Part shown: positions 33,220 through 41,065 of the stretch, in pieces
How the letters are laid out: each line of letters starts with the position of its first letter
How positions within the stretch are numbered: position 1 is the stretch's first letter
NCBI GenBank assembly: GCA_963837285.1
Contig: CAWIMS010000001.1
Span: 372,001-436,000, forward strand
Direction of reading: 5' to 3'
DNA from: Planosporangium sp963837285
GTDB taxonomy: Bacteria > Actinomycetota > Actinomycetes > Mycobacteriales > Micromonosporaceae
Length of the DNA stretch: 64,000 nucleotides
The notes under the pieces: model-generated
The model's database searches: none
Told to the model about the DNA's origin: nothing
The model's input: only the letters and a program-made list of their open reading frames with translations
Program-made: the position numbers and the translations under genes

Positions 33220-34152
33220 CGCGCGCCGCACCTGATCGACCACCCGCCGCGGGTTGCGGAGCACGTCGTCCGCGGTGAACCGCAGCACGGTCCAGCCGAG
33301 CAGGCGCAGCCGGTTGAGCCGGGCCACGTCGTGCCGGAACTGGTCACGCCCGCGATGGTGGTCGCCGTCGTACTCGATGCCGAGCCCGACCTCCGGATAC
33401 GCGAGGTCGAGCCGGTACCCGGCCACCTGATGCTGCACGGCAGGAGCCGGCAGCCCGGCCAGCACGAGCAGCAGCCGCAGCCGGGTCTCCATCGGCGACT
33501 CGGCCCCCGGAACGGCCAGCGCGAGCACGCGGGACATCCGCCGGGTGCCTGGCCATCCCGCGCGCTCCGCCGCGTAGCCGGCCAGTTCGGGCAGTGTGAT
33601 CAGGCGTCTGGTCAGAAGAGCGTCGACTCCGACCACCGCGTCGGTCAGCCCGGGCCGGCGGGCGAGGTCGAAGGCGGTCCGGACCGGAGTGGTCACCGGG
33701 ATGGCCCCGAACTTCGTCACGTCGCTCGCCTCAAGGCCGGTCCGGCTGAGGCGCAGACCGGCGTGCTGGCGCATCGAGCTGGTCGAGGGCACGGCCACCT
33801 CGACCACGGCCTTCACGGCCTTCACGGCCTTCACGGCCTTCACGGCCTTCACGGCCTTCACGGCCTTCACGGGCTGGTCGGGCTGGTTGCCGGCTGTTAG
33901 GCCGCTCGCCTGCCAGAGGTAGGCGGCCGATCGTCCCGCGATGGCGGCGCCAGGGGGCAGCAGCAGCGCCGTCGCCTCGCACCAGATGAAGTGGTCGAGG
34001 GGCACATTGTCGTGCAGGTAGACGTCCGGGAAGAGCCGGCGCCACGACCGGCCCGCCAGCTGCGCGCGGGTGAGCAGGCCGGCTTCGATCGCGGCGCTGC
34101 CCCGGAACGGCTTGTCACGCAGTCGGGCGGGCACGGTCGGGAGAGTGGCCAT
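33193..34152 (-). CDS. DUF559 (Vsr-like nuclease fold) protein with VKA repeat
   Basis: 319 residues. The N-terminal half has an AbiEi-like winged-helix feel ('GSAAIEAGLLTRAQLAGRSW', 'RRLFPDVYLHDN'). The C-terminal half carries RLDLAYPEVGLGIEYDGDHHR and 'RLNRLRLLGWTVLRFTADDV', the DUF559/very-short-patch-repair-like core with the conserved E-x-D-G-x-x-H. A run of seven Val-Lys-Ala units lies between the two halves. Members of this family are common in actinobacteria and are sometimes annotated as type IV toxin-antitoxin parts, but no partner gene is next to it. Confidence 0.75.
   Translation of the reverse strand: MATLPTVPARLRDKPFRGSAAIEAGLLTRAQLAGRSWRRLFPDVYLHDNVPLDHFIWCEATALLLPPGAAIAGRSAAYLWQASGLTAGNQPDQPVKAVKAVKAVKAVKAVKAVKAVVEVAVPSTSSMRQHAGLRLSRTGLEASDVTKFGAIPVTTPVRTAFDLARRPGLTDAVVGVDALLTRRLITLPELAGYAAERAGWPGTRRMSRVLALAVPGAESPMETRLRLLLVLAGLPAPAVQHQVAGYRLDLAYPEVGLGIEYDGDHHRGRDQFRHDVARLNRLRLLGWTVLRFTADDVLRNPRRVVDQVRRALRPDLLGN
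33808..33870. repeat. 9-bp tandem repeat, seven copies, in the DUF559 gene
   Basis: Seven uninterrupted copies of GGCCTTCAC (plus strand), encoding Val-Lys-Ala on the minus strand. The perfect identity suggests recent slippage expansion. Confidence 0.93.
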
Positions 34153-34588
34153 CCGGACAGCGTGCCGTTGGTCCGATCTCTGCGGGAAGCCTGTGGATTA
34201 CGGCTGTGGACAGTCGAAGATCATCGTCATAGATACGCTGCGCAGGTGTGATCGACGCTGAGGCATGCGTAGCGTATCCATCGCGATGATCATGGTGGCG
34301 GGACCGGGTCTCCCGGCCGCTCGGGCCGCTCGGGCCGCTCGGGCCGCTCGGGCTAGCTTGGGCGCCTCGGCCGCTCGGGTCGCTCGGGCCGCTCGGGCCG
34401 CTTGGGCGCCTCGGGTCGCTTGGGCCGCTCGGGTCGCTTGGGCGCCTCGGGTCGCTTGGGCCGCTCGGGCTAGCTTGGGCGCCTCGGCCGCTCGGGCTGG
34501 CTCGGCCGCTCGGGCCGGCGTGGGCGGCTCGGGCCGCCCGAGACCCGGGCAAGCTTGCCGCGGCCGGTCCCGTAGGCTCGACCGCGGC
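34153..34588. repeat. Gene-free interval with a long inverted repeat and a 9-bp tandem array
   Basis: Between divergent genes. GATCATCGTCATAGATACGC (from 34218) and its inverted partner ending ATCGCGATGATCAT (about 34266-34292) form an imperfect 26-bp stem. From about 34317 to 34545 the sequence is an irregular array of 9-10 bp units (CGCTCGGGC, CGCTTGGGC, GCCTCGGGT). An open frame crosses it, but its Ala/Arg-only composition argues against coding. No RBS or known promoter was seen apart from the next gene's start. Confidence 0.75.
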
Positions 34589-35014
34589 ATGAGTGAGACG
34601 ACGTTCCCGCGCCGCGACGCTGACGGCCGGGTGGTCCACCTGGTCGAACTGATCGCGTGGGTGGGCGCCGGCCTGGTGCTCGGATTCATCGTCCTGCTCG
34701 TCATCGACGGCGTCTCGTCGCTGTTCGGCGCGGGCCGGTTCGGCCAGGTGTCCGGCTGGCTGGCGGCGATCCTCCCGGTGTGGCTGTTCACCGAGGAGTT
34801 CCGGGCGTGGCGGGCGGTGCCGGCCAGGATCCTCGCGGCGCTGGGCTGCGGCGTGCTGGCCGGTGTCATAGGTTTCTCGGCATCCGTGGCGGCGGCGCAC
34901 GCGCTGCCGCCGTTGGGGTCGGGCGCCGTCGGCGCCGCCATCAGCGCGTTTCTCTATGCCCTGCTCTGGTACGTGGGGATCAGGTGGCTAGCGGACAGGA
35001 GTGTGCCACGGTGA
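34589..35014 (+). CDS. Hypothetical membrane protein, four helices
   Basis: 141 residues from ATG 34589 (MSETTFPRRDADGRVVHLVE). The frame stays open upstream only through the repeat array, so the ATG is preferred. Four hydrophobic stretches are visible: GAGLVLGFIVLLVI, VSGWLAAILPVWLF, ILAALGCGVLAGVIGFSASV, AISAFLYALLWYVGI. No family was recognised. Its TGA overlaps the GTG of the DUF4229 gene (GTGA), so the two small membrane proteins are probably made together. Confidence 0.65.
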   Translation: MSETTFPRRDADGRVVHLVELIAWVGAGLVLGFIVLLVIDGVSSLFGAGRFGQVSGWLAAILPVWLFTEEFRAWRAVPARILAALGCGVLAGVIGFSASVAAAHALPPLGSGAVGAAISAFLYALLWYVGIRWLADRSVPR

Positions 35015-35301
35015 ATCCGATGACGAATCCGATGATGAAGTACACGCTCGCGCGCCTCCTCTTGTTCGTGGCGATCGCGGCGATCCTGATCGCGATTCCG
35101 GTCCACATCAACCCGTTGATCAAGTTGATGATCGCGGTGATCGTGTCGGCGTTGCTGGCGTTGTTCCTGCTGCGGCGCATGCGTGACGACGTCGCCAACC
35201 AGTTGGCCGGAGCCGCGTCCCGCCGGGCCGAGGAGAAGGCGCGGCTGCGGGCCGCGCTGGAAGGCGACGAGCCCGAAGACGAGAGCTCACAGAGCAGCTA
35301 G
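35011..35301 (+). CDS. DUF4229 domain membrane protein
   Basis: 96 residues from GTG 35011, with CAGGAG upstream and a 4-nt overlap with the previous gene. Two helices (LARLLLFVAIAAILIAIPV and IAVIVSALLALFLLRRM) form a hairpin. A basic then acidic helical tail follows (ANQLAGAASRRAEEKARLRA, EPEDESSQSS). This is the DUF4229 pattern of actinobacteria, commonly found near menaquinone genes; its role is not known. The end overlaps the convergent VOC gene by 15 bp. Confidence 0.8.
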   Translation: MNPMTNPMMKYTLARLLLFVAIAAILIAIPVHINPLIKLMIAVIVSALLALFLLRRMRDDVANQLAGAASRRAEEKARLRAALEGDEPEDESSQSS

Positions 35302-36051
35302 CAGCTCCGGCAGCAGCTCGATGATCCGGAACCCGGCGCCGTTCGCGTCGGCCAGTTGCGCGTAGGTCCCGACCTCCAGCGACACCGGTGCGAGCAGTAC
35401 CTCGCCGCCCAGGTCCACGCACCGTTCGGCGGTCGCGGCGCAGTCCCGTACCAGCAGCGTGACGGTCCAGTGCGGCGGCGTGGTCGCCGGGAAGCGCCGA
35501 TTCATGTCGATCATTCCGGCGAGGACCCGGTCGCCGCTGTACCACTCGGTGTACGTGGTGCCGTCGGTCGTCTCCGCCGACCGGTCCACCCAGCCGAACA
35601 CCTTGCCGTAGAACGCGGGCGCCACGGCCGGTTCCCGGGTGGCCAGCTCCGCCCAGCACACGGTGCCGAACTCGTTGACGATCTGCGCCCCGGCCGACCG
35701 CCGCCGCTGCCACACACCGAGCGCGGCCCGCGCCGGGTCGGCGACGACCGCCAGCCGCGCCGCGTCGGCCAGGTCGAACGGCGGCGCCAGTACCGTGCCG
35801 CCGTTCTCGCGAGCCAGCGCCACGGTACCGTCGGTGTCGTCGCTCGCGACGTACGGTAACCAACCGGCCGGCTCGCCGGCCCGGATCCCGGCCACCGCGT
35901 AGTCACCGAGGTAGAAGACCGAGTACCCGTCGACCGGAGAATCCGCCCGCCAGCCGAACAGTCGGCCGTAGAAATTACGGCTGGAGTCCAGATCAGGAGC
36001 AGAAACGTCGGCCCAGCAAGGTACGCCGGCTGGATATCCTCTGACCCGCAT
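35287..36051 (-). CDS. VOC family protein (two glyoxalase-like domains)
   Basis: 254 residues built as two vicinal-oxygen-chelate halves. Residues about 1-120 are GVPCWADVSAPDLDSSRNFY ... FGW, and about 130-250 are FGTVCWAELATREPAVAPAF ... FGWVDRS. Each half has the 'W.....D...A..FY...FGW' signature typical of the actinobacterial glyoxalase / CFP-30B-like family. A metal-dependent activity is expected but the substrate is unknown. The gene is single, convergent with DUF4229. Confidence 0.85.
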   Translation of the reverse strand: MRVRGYPAGVPCWADVSAPDLDSSRNFYGRLFGWRADSPVDGYSVFYLGDYAVAGIRAGEPAGWLPYVASDDTDGTVALARENGGTVLAPPFDLADAARLAVVADPARAALGVWQRRRSAGAQIVNEFGTVCWAELATREPAVAPAFYGKVFGWVDRSAETTDGTTYTEWYSGDRVLAGMIDMNRRFPATTPPHWTVTLLVRDCAATAERCVDLGGEVLLAPVSLEVGTYAQLADANGAGFRIIELLPELLAAL

Positions 36052-36105
36052 GGTCGCCTATCATCCGTCACGCACCGTGGCGCTGTCGACCGAGCTAAGC
36101 CCGAA

Positions 36106-38178
36106 CTAAGCCGGATGAGCCGCTACTGCCGCCGGCAGTGGTGCCCGGTGCAGGACGTCGAGCCGGGACACCGCCCGGGTCAGCACCACGTACAGCCGGT
36201 GCAGGCCACGTGGCTCGGCGGCCACGATGTCCGCCGGCTCGACCACGATCACGTGGTCGTACTCAAGGCCCTTGGCCAGCGACGCGGGCAGTACCGTGAC
36301 CCGCTCGTCGTCGTCCGGACCACCGCTGCGGACCCCGGCCGCCCCGAGCGCCGCCGCCAGATGGGCCACCGCCGCGTCCGCCGCGATCACCCCGACCGAC
36401 CCGTCGAAGGCCAGCGCGGCGCGGACCGCCGCCACGGTACCGTCGGCCAGGTCATCGACCGGCCGCACGGACAGCGCGCCGTCGTGGCGCAGCGACACCG
36501 CCTCGGGCACGTCCACGCCGAGCGCGGGTAGCAGCCGGTTGGCCAGGTCGAGGACCACTTCGGGCACCCGGAAACCGGTCCGCAGCGGCACCACCCGGGC
36601 GCCCGGTTTGCCCAGGTGGAGGAGGGTCTCCTGCCAGTCCCGGGCGGCCCACGGCGCGGTGCCCTGGGCCAGGTCGCCGAGCAGTGTGATCGAGCCGTGC
36701 TCGCTGCGGCGGGCGATCGCGCGGCACTGCATCGGCGACAGGTCCTGCGCCTCGTCGACCACGACGTGCCCGAAGCTGGGCACCCGGTCGATCAGGCCGG
36801 CGGCCTCGTCGAGCAGGACCGCGTCGGCGGCCGTCCAGCGGGCGGACTTCGCCGTTTTCGCAGGCTTCGACCAGCGGATCGCGTCCTGCTCGGCCGGCGT
36901 CAGCAGGTCGTCGGCGGGGTCGCTCAGCAGGTCGTACACGAGTTGTTCCGGGGTCATGGCCGGCCAGATCGCGTCCAGGAATTCGGTGACCGGTTTGGCC
37001 CGGCCCATCCGCCGCTGCCAGGCCTCGCCCGGGGAGTCGCCGCTCTTGTACTCGGCCTGCCGCTGGAGCAGCGCGACGACCCGGGCGCGTACCCGGTCCC
37101 GGCCGATGCCGTAGGGCGGGGCCTCCCGGCGTACGTCGTCGACGACCCGGCGCAGTGCGTCGGCGGAGATCCGCCAGCGGTACGACCCGTCCGGCACCAT
37201 GATCGGCTCGGTCGGCTTGCGGATCCGCCCGTGTAGGGCCCGGGCCAGCACGATCGCCATCCGGGCGTCCTGCTTCACGGCGGCCGCCTCCGGCGTGTCG
37301 ACGGCCCGGACCGGTACCCGCTCGATCAGGTCGTCGATCGTCGCCTGGCGCACCTCGAGCTCGCCCAGGGCGGGCAGTACCGCGGCGATGTAGTGCAGGA
37401 ACGCCCGGTTCGGGCCGACGATCAGCACCCCGGCCCGGCGCAGCTTCTCCCGGTACAGGTAGAGCAGGTAGGCGGCCCGGTGCAGCCCGACGGCCGTCTT
37501 CCCGGTGCCGGGCGCGCCCTGGACACAGATCGTCTCGTCCAGCTCCGCGCGTACCAGTTCGTCCTGTTCGGGCTGGATGGTGGCGACGATGTCGCGCATC
37601 GGGCCGACGCGTGGCCGCTCGATCTCGTCGGTCAGGATGCGGCTTGCGGTGCCCAGCTCCTCGCCCCGATCGAGGTGCTCGTCTTCGAAGCTGGTCAGTT
37701 CGCCGCCGGCGAAGCCGAACCGGCGCCGGACCGCGACACCCTGCGGATCGGAGGCGCTGGCCCGGTAGAACGAGCGGGAGATGGGTGCCCGCCAGTCGAG
37801 CACCATCGGCTCGCCGGTGTCGTCGGTGACGTGCCGCCGCCCGATGTGGTACTGCTGCCCGGCGTGATCACCGGTGCCGAAGTCGAGCCGGCCGAAGAAC
37901 AGCGGGATGTCCGGGTCGTCGGCCAGCTCCGCCATCCGCCGGTACAGCGTACGGCCGAGCGTCTCCGAGCTGTACGCGTCGCCGGCCACGGTGTCGCCGG
38001 TCGCGAACAGTTCCTCGGCGTGCTCGCGCATCCGGCGCAGCGCGGCCCGGGAGGCGGTCAGGTGGGTTCGTTCGGTGGATAACTCGGTTTCCAGGGCGTG
38101 CAAGGTCATCCTTTCGGTCGGAGAGGATGGGTGCCGCCTGCGTGCCCGACTCGTGGTCGGCGCATTGACGTCCGACAT
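36106..38178 (-). CDS. helD: HelD/HelR-type RNA polymerase-associated ATPase (UvrD-like)
   Basis: 690 residues from the ATG at 38178 (MSDVNAPTTSRARRRH); an internal ATG at 38110 is possible. The N-terminal helical arm (ALETELSTERTHLTASRAAL) is typical of HelD. The SF1 helicase core follows: ICVQGAPGTGKTAVGLHRAA (Walker A), VVVDEAQDLSPMQCR (Walker B) and the C-terminal motifs 'ASLAKGLEYDHVIVVE' and 'LYVVLTRAVSRL'. HelD proteins pull stalled RNA polymerase off DNA, and the actinobacterial HelR form can protect against rifamycins. Which subtype this is cannot be decided here. Divergent from the ArsR gene. Confidence 0.87.
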   Translation of the reverse strand: MSDVNAPTTSRARRRHPSSPTERMTLHALETELSTERTHLTASRAALRRMREHAEELFATGDTVAGDAYSSETLGRTLYRRMAELADDPDIPLFFGRLDFGTGDHAGQQYHIGRRHVTDDTGEPMVLDWRAPISRSFYRASASDPQGVAVRRRFGFAGGELTSFEDEHLDRGEELGTASRILTDEIERPRVGPMRDIVATIQPEQDELVRAELDETICVQGAPGTGKTAVGLHRAAYLLYLYREKLRRAGVLIVGPNRAFLHYIAAVLPALGELEVRQATIDDLIERVPVRAVDTPEAAAVKQDARMAIVLARALHGRIRKPTEPIMVPDGSYRWRISADALRRVVDDVRREAPPYGIGRDRVRARVVALLQRQAEYKSGDSPGEAWQRRMGRAKPVTEFLDAIWPAMTPEQLVYDLLSDPADDLLTPAEQDAIRWSKPAKTAKSARWTAADAVLLDEAAGLIDRVPSFGHVVVDEAQDLSPMQCRAIARRSEHGSITLLGDLAQGTAPWAARDWQETLLHLGKPGARVVPLRTGFRVPEVVLDLANRLLPALGVDVPEAVSLRHDGALSVRPVDDLADGTVAAVRAALAFDGSVGVIAADAAVAHLAAALGAAGVRSGGPDDDERVTVLPASLAKGLEYDHVIVVEPADIVAAEPRGLHRLYVVLTRAVSRLDVLHRAPLPAAVAAHPA

Positions 38179-38276
38179 CGGTGCTTTCACCTCGGCCGTC
38201 GAGCGGTGCGGGACGCGCCGCCAGGCGCGCGGAGGGGAAGTGTACGCGGACGGTGACGAACAGGCACCCTGTTTAT

Positions 38277-38876
38277 GTGACCGACGAACCCCCGCTGAAC
38301 GTCCGGGATCCACGGACGCTGCGTGCCCTCGCCCACCCCGCCCGGCTGGCCATCATCGATGCGCTGGCGACCGGCCAGACCGGCACCGCCACCCAGTTTG
38401 CGCAGGTGGTCGGCTTGTCCCCGAGTGCGACAAGCTACCACCTGCGGGCGCTGGCGAAGTACGGAATGGTCGAGGAGGCGCCGAGCCGTGGGGATGCCCG
38501 GGAGAGGGTGTGGCGACGCAGGCCGGGCACCAGCGGGCTGACCTTCGACCCGAACAGTGACGATCCGCCGGAGTTGTGGGAGGCCGGCCGGCTGCTGATC
38601 GACGCGGTCCTGGCCCGGGACGACGCGCAGATCCGGCGCTGGGCGGAGACCGCCGCCACGGACGACCCGGAGTGGACCCACGCCCCACGGATCACCAAGA
38701 CGCACATCCTGGTCACCGCCGAGGAGCTGGAGAAGCTCAACGACGCGGTGGAGGAGCTGATCAAGCCGTACTCGTTCATGCGCCGCCTCGACGCGCCGCC
38801 GGGCGCCCGGCCGGTCGCGGTCAACTACCGGGCGTTCCCCACGGACAGGCTTGCGCCGCCAGATGTGAAACAGTAA
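38277..38876 (+). CDS. ArsR-type winged-helix regulator
   Basis: 199 residues from GTG 38277. PRTLRALAHPARLAIIDALA and SPSATSYHLRALAKYGMVEE form the winged helix-turn-helix. The C-terminal half ('ELWEAGRLLIDAVLARDDAQ', then a helix rich in Glu/Leu) resembles the extended ArsR-like regulators often paired with exporters. No metal-binding Cys cluster is present, so it probably does not sense a thiophilic metal. An MFS transporter gene starts 9 bp downstream, which suggests a regulated efflux unit. Confidence 0.87.
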   Translation: MTDEPPLNVRDPRTLRALAHPARLAIIDALATGQTGTATQFAQVVGLSPSATSYHLRALAKYGMVEEAPSRGDARERVWRRRPGTSGLTFDPNSDDPPELWEAGRLLIDAVLARDDAQIRRWAETAATDDPEWTHAPRITKTHILVTAEELEKLNDAVEELIKPYSFMRRLDAPPGARPVAVNYRAFPTDRLAPPDVKQ

Positions 38877-38885
38877 CTTCGAAAC

Positions 38886-40169
38886 ATGTCCTTCACGTCT
38901 GAGCCGGCGGTCGTTCCCTCCCGCTGGCGAGACGTGGGGTTCGCCGCGAGCGCCCGTGGGGTGTCGTACGCCGGCGACATGCTCTCCGCCACCGCGCTCG
39001 TGCTCGTGGTGCAGGGGCGCGGTGCCGGGGGGTTCGCGGTCGCGGCGCTGCTGCTCGCGGCCAGCGCCCCGCTGGTCCTGCTCGCGTCGCTGACCGGGCG
39101 GCTGGTCGATCGCGCGGACAGCCGGACGCTGATCACGATCGTGGCCCTTGCGCAGGCGTTCTGCTGCGTGATCATGGCGTTCACGCGGTCCACGCCGCTG
39201 CTCGTCGCCCTCGTCGCGGTCGTGGCCGCCGGTGCCGCGATCACCCAACCGGCGTTCGCCGCGCTGCTGCCGGAGATGGTCCGCCGGGAGGACCTGCCCC
39301 GGGCCGTGGCGATCGGGCAGACCGCCGGGTCGATCGGCATGCTGGCCGGCCCGGCGCTGGCCGGAGTGCTGGTCGGCCTGTACGGGCAGCGCGTGCCGCT
39401 CCTGCTCGACGGCGTCAGCTTCCTCTGGGTCGTAGTCGCCGGCTTCCTCATCGCAACCCGCCGCTCCCCTCTCTCCCGTCGATCTAGGACGAATGGTGCC
39501 CCGAAAGCGACAAATGGCCCACCACTCGTCCTAGATCGACGAGGGCAGTGGGGGCTGCGGCGGGACCAGTTGCTCTTGCCTATGGTCGTGATGGTCGGGC
39601 TGGTGGTCGCCGTGGTCAGCCTGATCAACGTCGTCGAGGTGTTCTTCGTCCGCGGCACGCTGCACTCCTCGACCACCATGTACGGCATCCTCGGCGGGCT
39701 CTGGACCGGCTCGATGATGATCGGTTCGTGGCTGGTGGCCCGCCGCCGGTCCACCGACGATGCCGGGTTCGCGCTGCTCATGGCCGTGGCGCTGGGAGTC
39801 AACTGCGCCGGGATCGCGGTCGCCGGCCTGGTGCCGAGCGTCGGCTGGCTGGTGCCGCTGTGGGTGTTCGGCGGGATCGGCAACGGCGTGATCAACAGCA
39901 TCATCGCGGTACTGCTGTCCCGAAGGGCGCCGGCCGAGGTGCGTGGCCAGGCATTCGCGCACCTCGGCGCCGTCGCCAACGCGGCCAACGTCGCCGGGTT
40001 CGTGGCCGGCGGTGCCCTGGTCGGCCCGGTCGCGCCGGGGACACTGATCTTCGGCAGCGGCCTGCTCGGCGTGGCCGTGGTCGGCTGCTGCGCGCTGCCG
40101 ATGCTGCGGGCCGCCCGCCGGGAGCGTGCCATGGCCCACCCGCCGGCTCCGGTTACGGTTGGGGCGTGA
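38886..40169 (+). CDS. MFS transporter
   Basis: 427 residues and about 12 hydrophobic helices in two halves, with the MFS loop 2-3 motif 'GRLVDRADSRTLI'. The first half resembles the MFS-3 type (DHA3-like) drug exporters. The central cytoplasmic loop between helices 6 and 7 (RRSRTNGAPKATNGPPLVLD) is encoded by a 65-bp inverted repeat (39477-39541). It is probably co-transcribed with the ArsR gene and, through a GTGA overlap, with mqnA. Confidence 0.88.
   Translation: MSFTSEPAVVPSRWRDVGFAASARGVSYAGDMLSATALVLVVQGRGAGGFAVAALLLAASAPLVLLASLTGRLVDRADSRTLITIVALAQAFCCVIMAFTRSTPLLVALVAVVAAGAAITQPAFAALLPEMVRREDLPRAVAIGQTAGSIGMLAGPALAGVLVGLYGQRVPLLLDGVSFLWVVVAGFLIATRRSPLSRRSRTNGAPKATNGPPLVLDRRGQWGLRRDQLLLPMVVMVGLVVAVVSLINVVEVFFVRGTLHSSTTMYGILGGLWTGSMMIGSWLVARRRSTDDAGFALLMAVALGVNCAGIAVAGLVPSVGWLVPLWVFGGIGNGVINSIIAVLLSRRAPAEVRGQAFAHLGAVANAANVAGFVAGGALVGPVAPGTLIFGSGLLGVAVVGCCALPMLRAARRERAMAHPPAPVTVGA
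39477..39541. repeat. 65-bp inverted repeat in frame within the MFS gene
   Basis: The left arm 39477-39498 and right arm 39520-39541 are 22-bp inverted copies (core GTCGATCTAGGACGA) with one mismatch and a 21-bp spacer. It lies exactly at the inter-half cytoplasmic loop and keeps the frame open. Confidence 0.9.
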
Positions 40170-41017
40170 CGCAGCAAGTACGTCGGCCCCGGGTCGGGCA
40201 CATCCAGTTTCTGAACTGCCTCCCGCTGTACTGGGGCCTGATGCGCTCCGGTGCGCTGCTCGACGTGGACCTGCACAAGGACACCCCGGACCGGCTCAAC
40301 ACCGCCCTCGTCGCGGGTGACCTCGACATCGGGCCGATCTCGCTGGTCGAGTACCTGCGGCACGCCGACGAGCTGCTCCTGCTGCCGGACATCGCGGTGG
40401 GCAGCGACGGCCCGGTGCTCTCGGTCAACCTGGTCTCCACGGTGCCGCTGGCCGAGCTGGACGGCCGCCGGGTCGCCCTCGGCTCGACCTCGCGTACCGG
40501 TGTCCTGCTGGCCCGCATGCTGCTGGCCGGCCGGTACGGGGCGCGGCCTGAGTACTTCGACTGCCCGCCGGACCTGACCGAGATGCTGCTGGAAGCCGAC
40601 GGCGCGGTACTGATCGGCGACGTCGCGCTGCGGGCGCTATACGAGGCGCCGCGCCGCGGCCTGACCGTCACCGACCTCGGCCAGGCTTGGCGGGACTGGA
40701 CCGGGCTCCCGATGGTGTTCGCCGCCTGGGGCGTCCGCCGGGACTTCGCCGAGGCCAACCCCGGCCAGGTCAAGGACGTACATGAGGCGTTCCGGCGCTC
40801 GCGCGAGGTGTGCCTGCGCGAGCTGGACGAGGTGGCCACCGCGGCGGCCCGCTGGGAACCGTTCGACGCGGCGACGCTCGCCTCGTACTTCCGGGTGCTG
40901 GACTTCTCGCTCGGCGACCGCCAGGTGGCCGGCGTACGCGAGTTCGCGCGCCGGGCGGCTGAGCTGGGTGCCGTGCCGCCGCTGCCGCCGGGCGGCCCCG
41001 AATTCGTGGCGGTTTAG
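40166..41017 (+). CDS. mqnA: Chorismate dehydratase MqnA
   Basis: First futalosine-route enzyme: dehydrates chorismate to 3-[(1-carboxyvinyl)oxy]benzoate. 283 residues from GTG 40166, overlapping the MFS stop by 4 nt. VGHIQFLNCLPLYWGL at the start, 'AGDLDIGPISLVEYL', 'VALGSTSRTGVLLARMLL', and 'LIGDVALRALYEAP' with 'DLGQAWRDWTGLPMVFAAW' are the MqnA periplasmic-binding-like fold motifs. Cytoplasmic. The first Mqn gene thus lies about 8 kb from mqnE and 8 kb from mqnC. Confidence 0.95.
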   Translation: MTQQVRRPRVGHIQFLNCLPLYWGLMRSGALLDVDLHKDTPDRLNTALVAGDLDIGPISLVEYLRHADELLLLPDIAVGSDGPVLSVNLVSTVPLAELDGRRVALGSTSRTGVLLARMLLAGRYGARPEYFDCPPDLTEMLLEADGAVLIGDVALRALYEAPRRGLTVTDLGQAWRDWTGLPMVFAAWGVRRDFAEANPGQVKDVHEAFRRSREVCLRELDEVATAAARWEPFDAATLASYFRVLDFSLGDRQVAGVREFARRAAELGAVPPLPPGGPEFVAV

Positions 41018-41065
41018 GGACTGATACACCTCAGGCGCCTGGACCTTCGGTCGGCGCAGATCTGG

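Noticed and set aside
34265..34588. In-frame upstream extension of the 34589 membrane protein through the tandem repeat array
   Set aside because: The extension would be almost only Ala and Arg from 9-bp repeats, with no RBS at its start. The ATG at 34589 begins a normal sequence.
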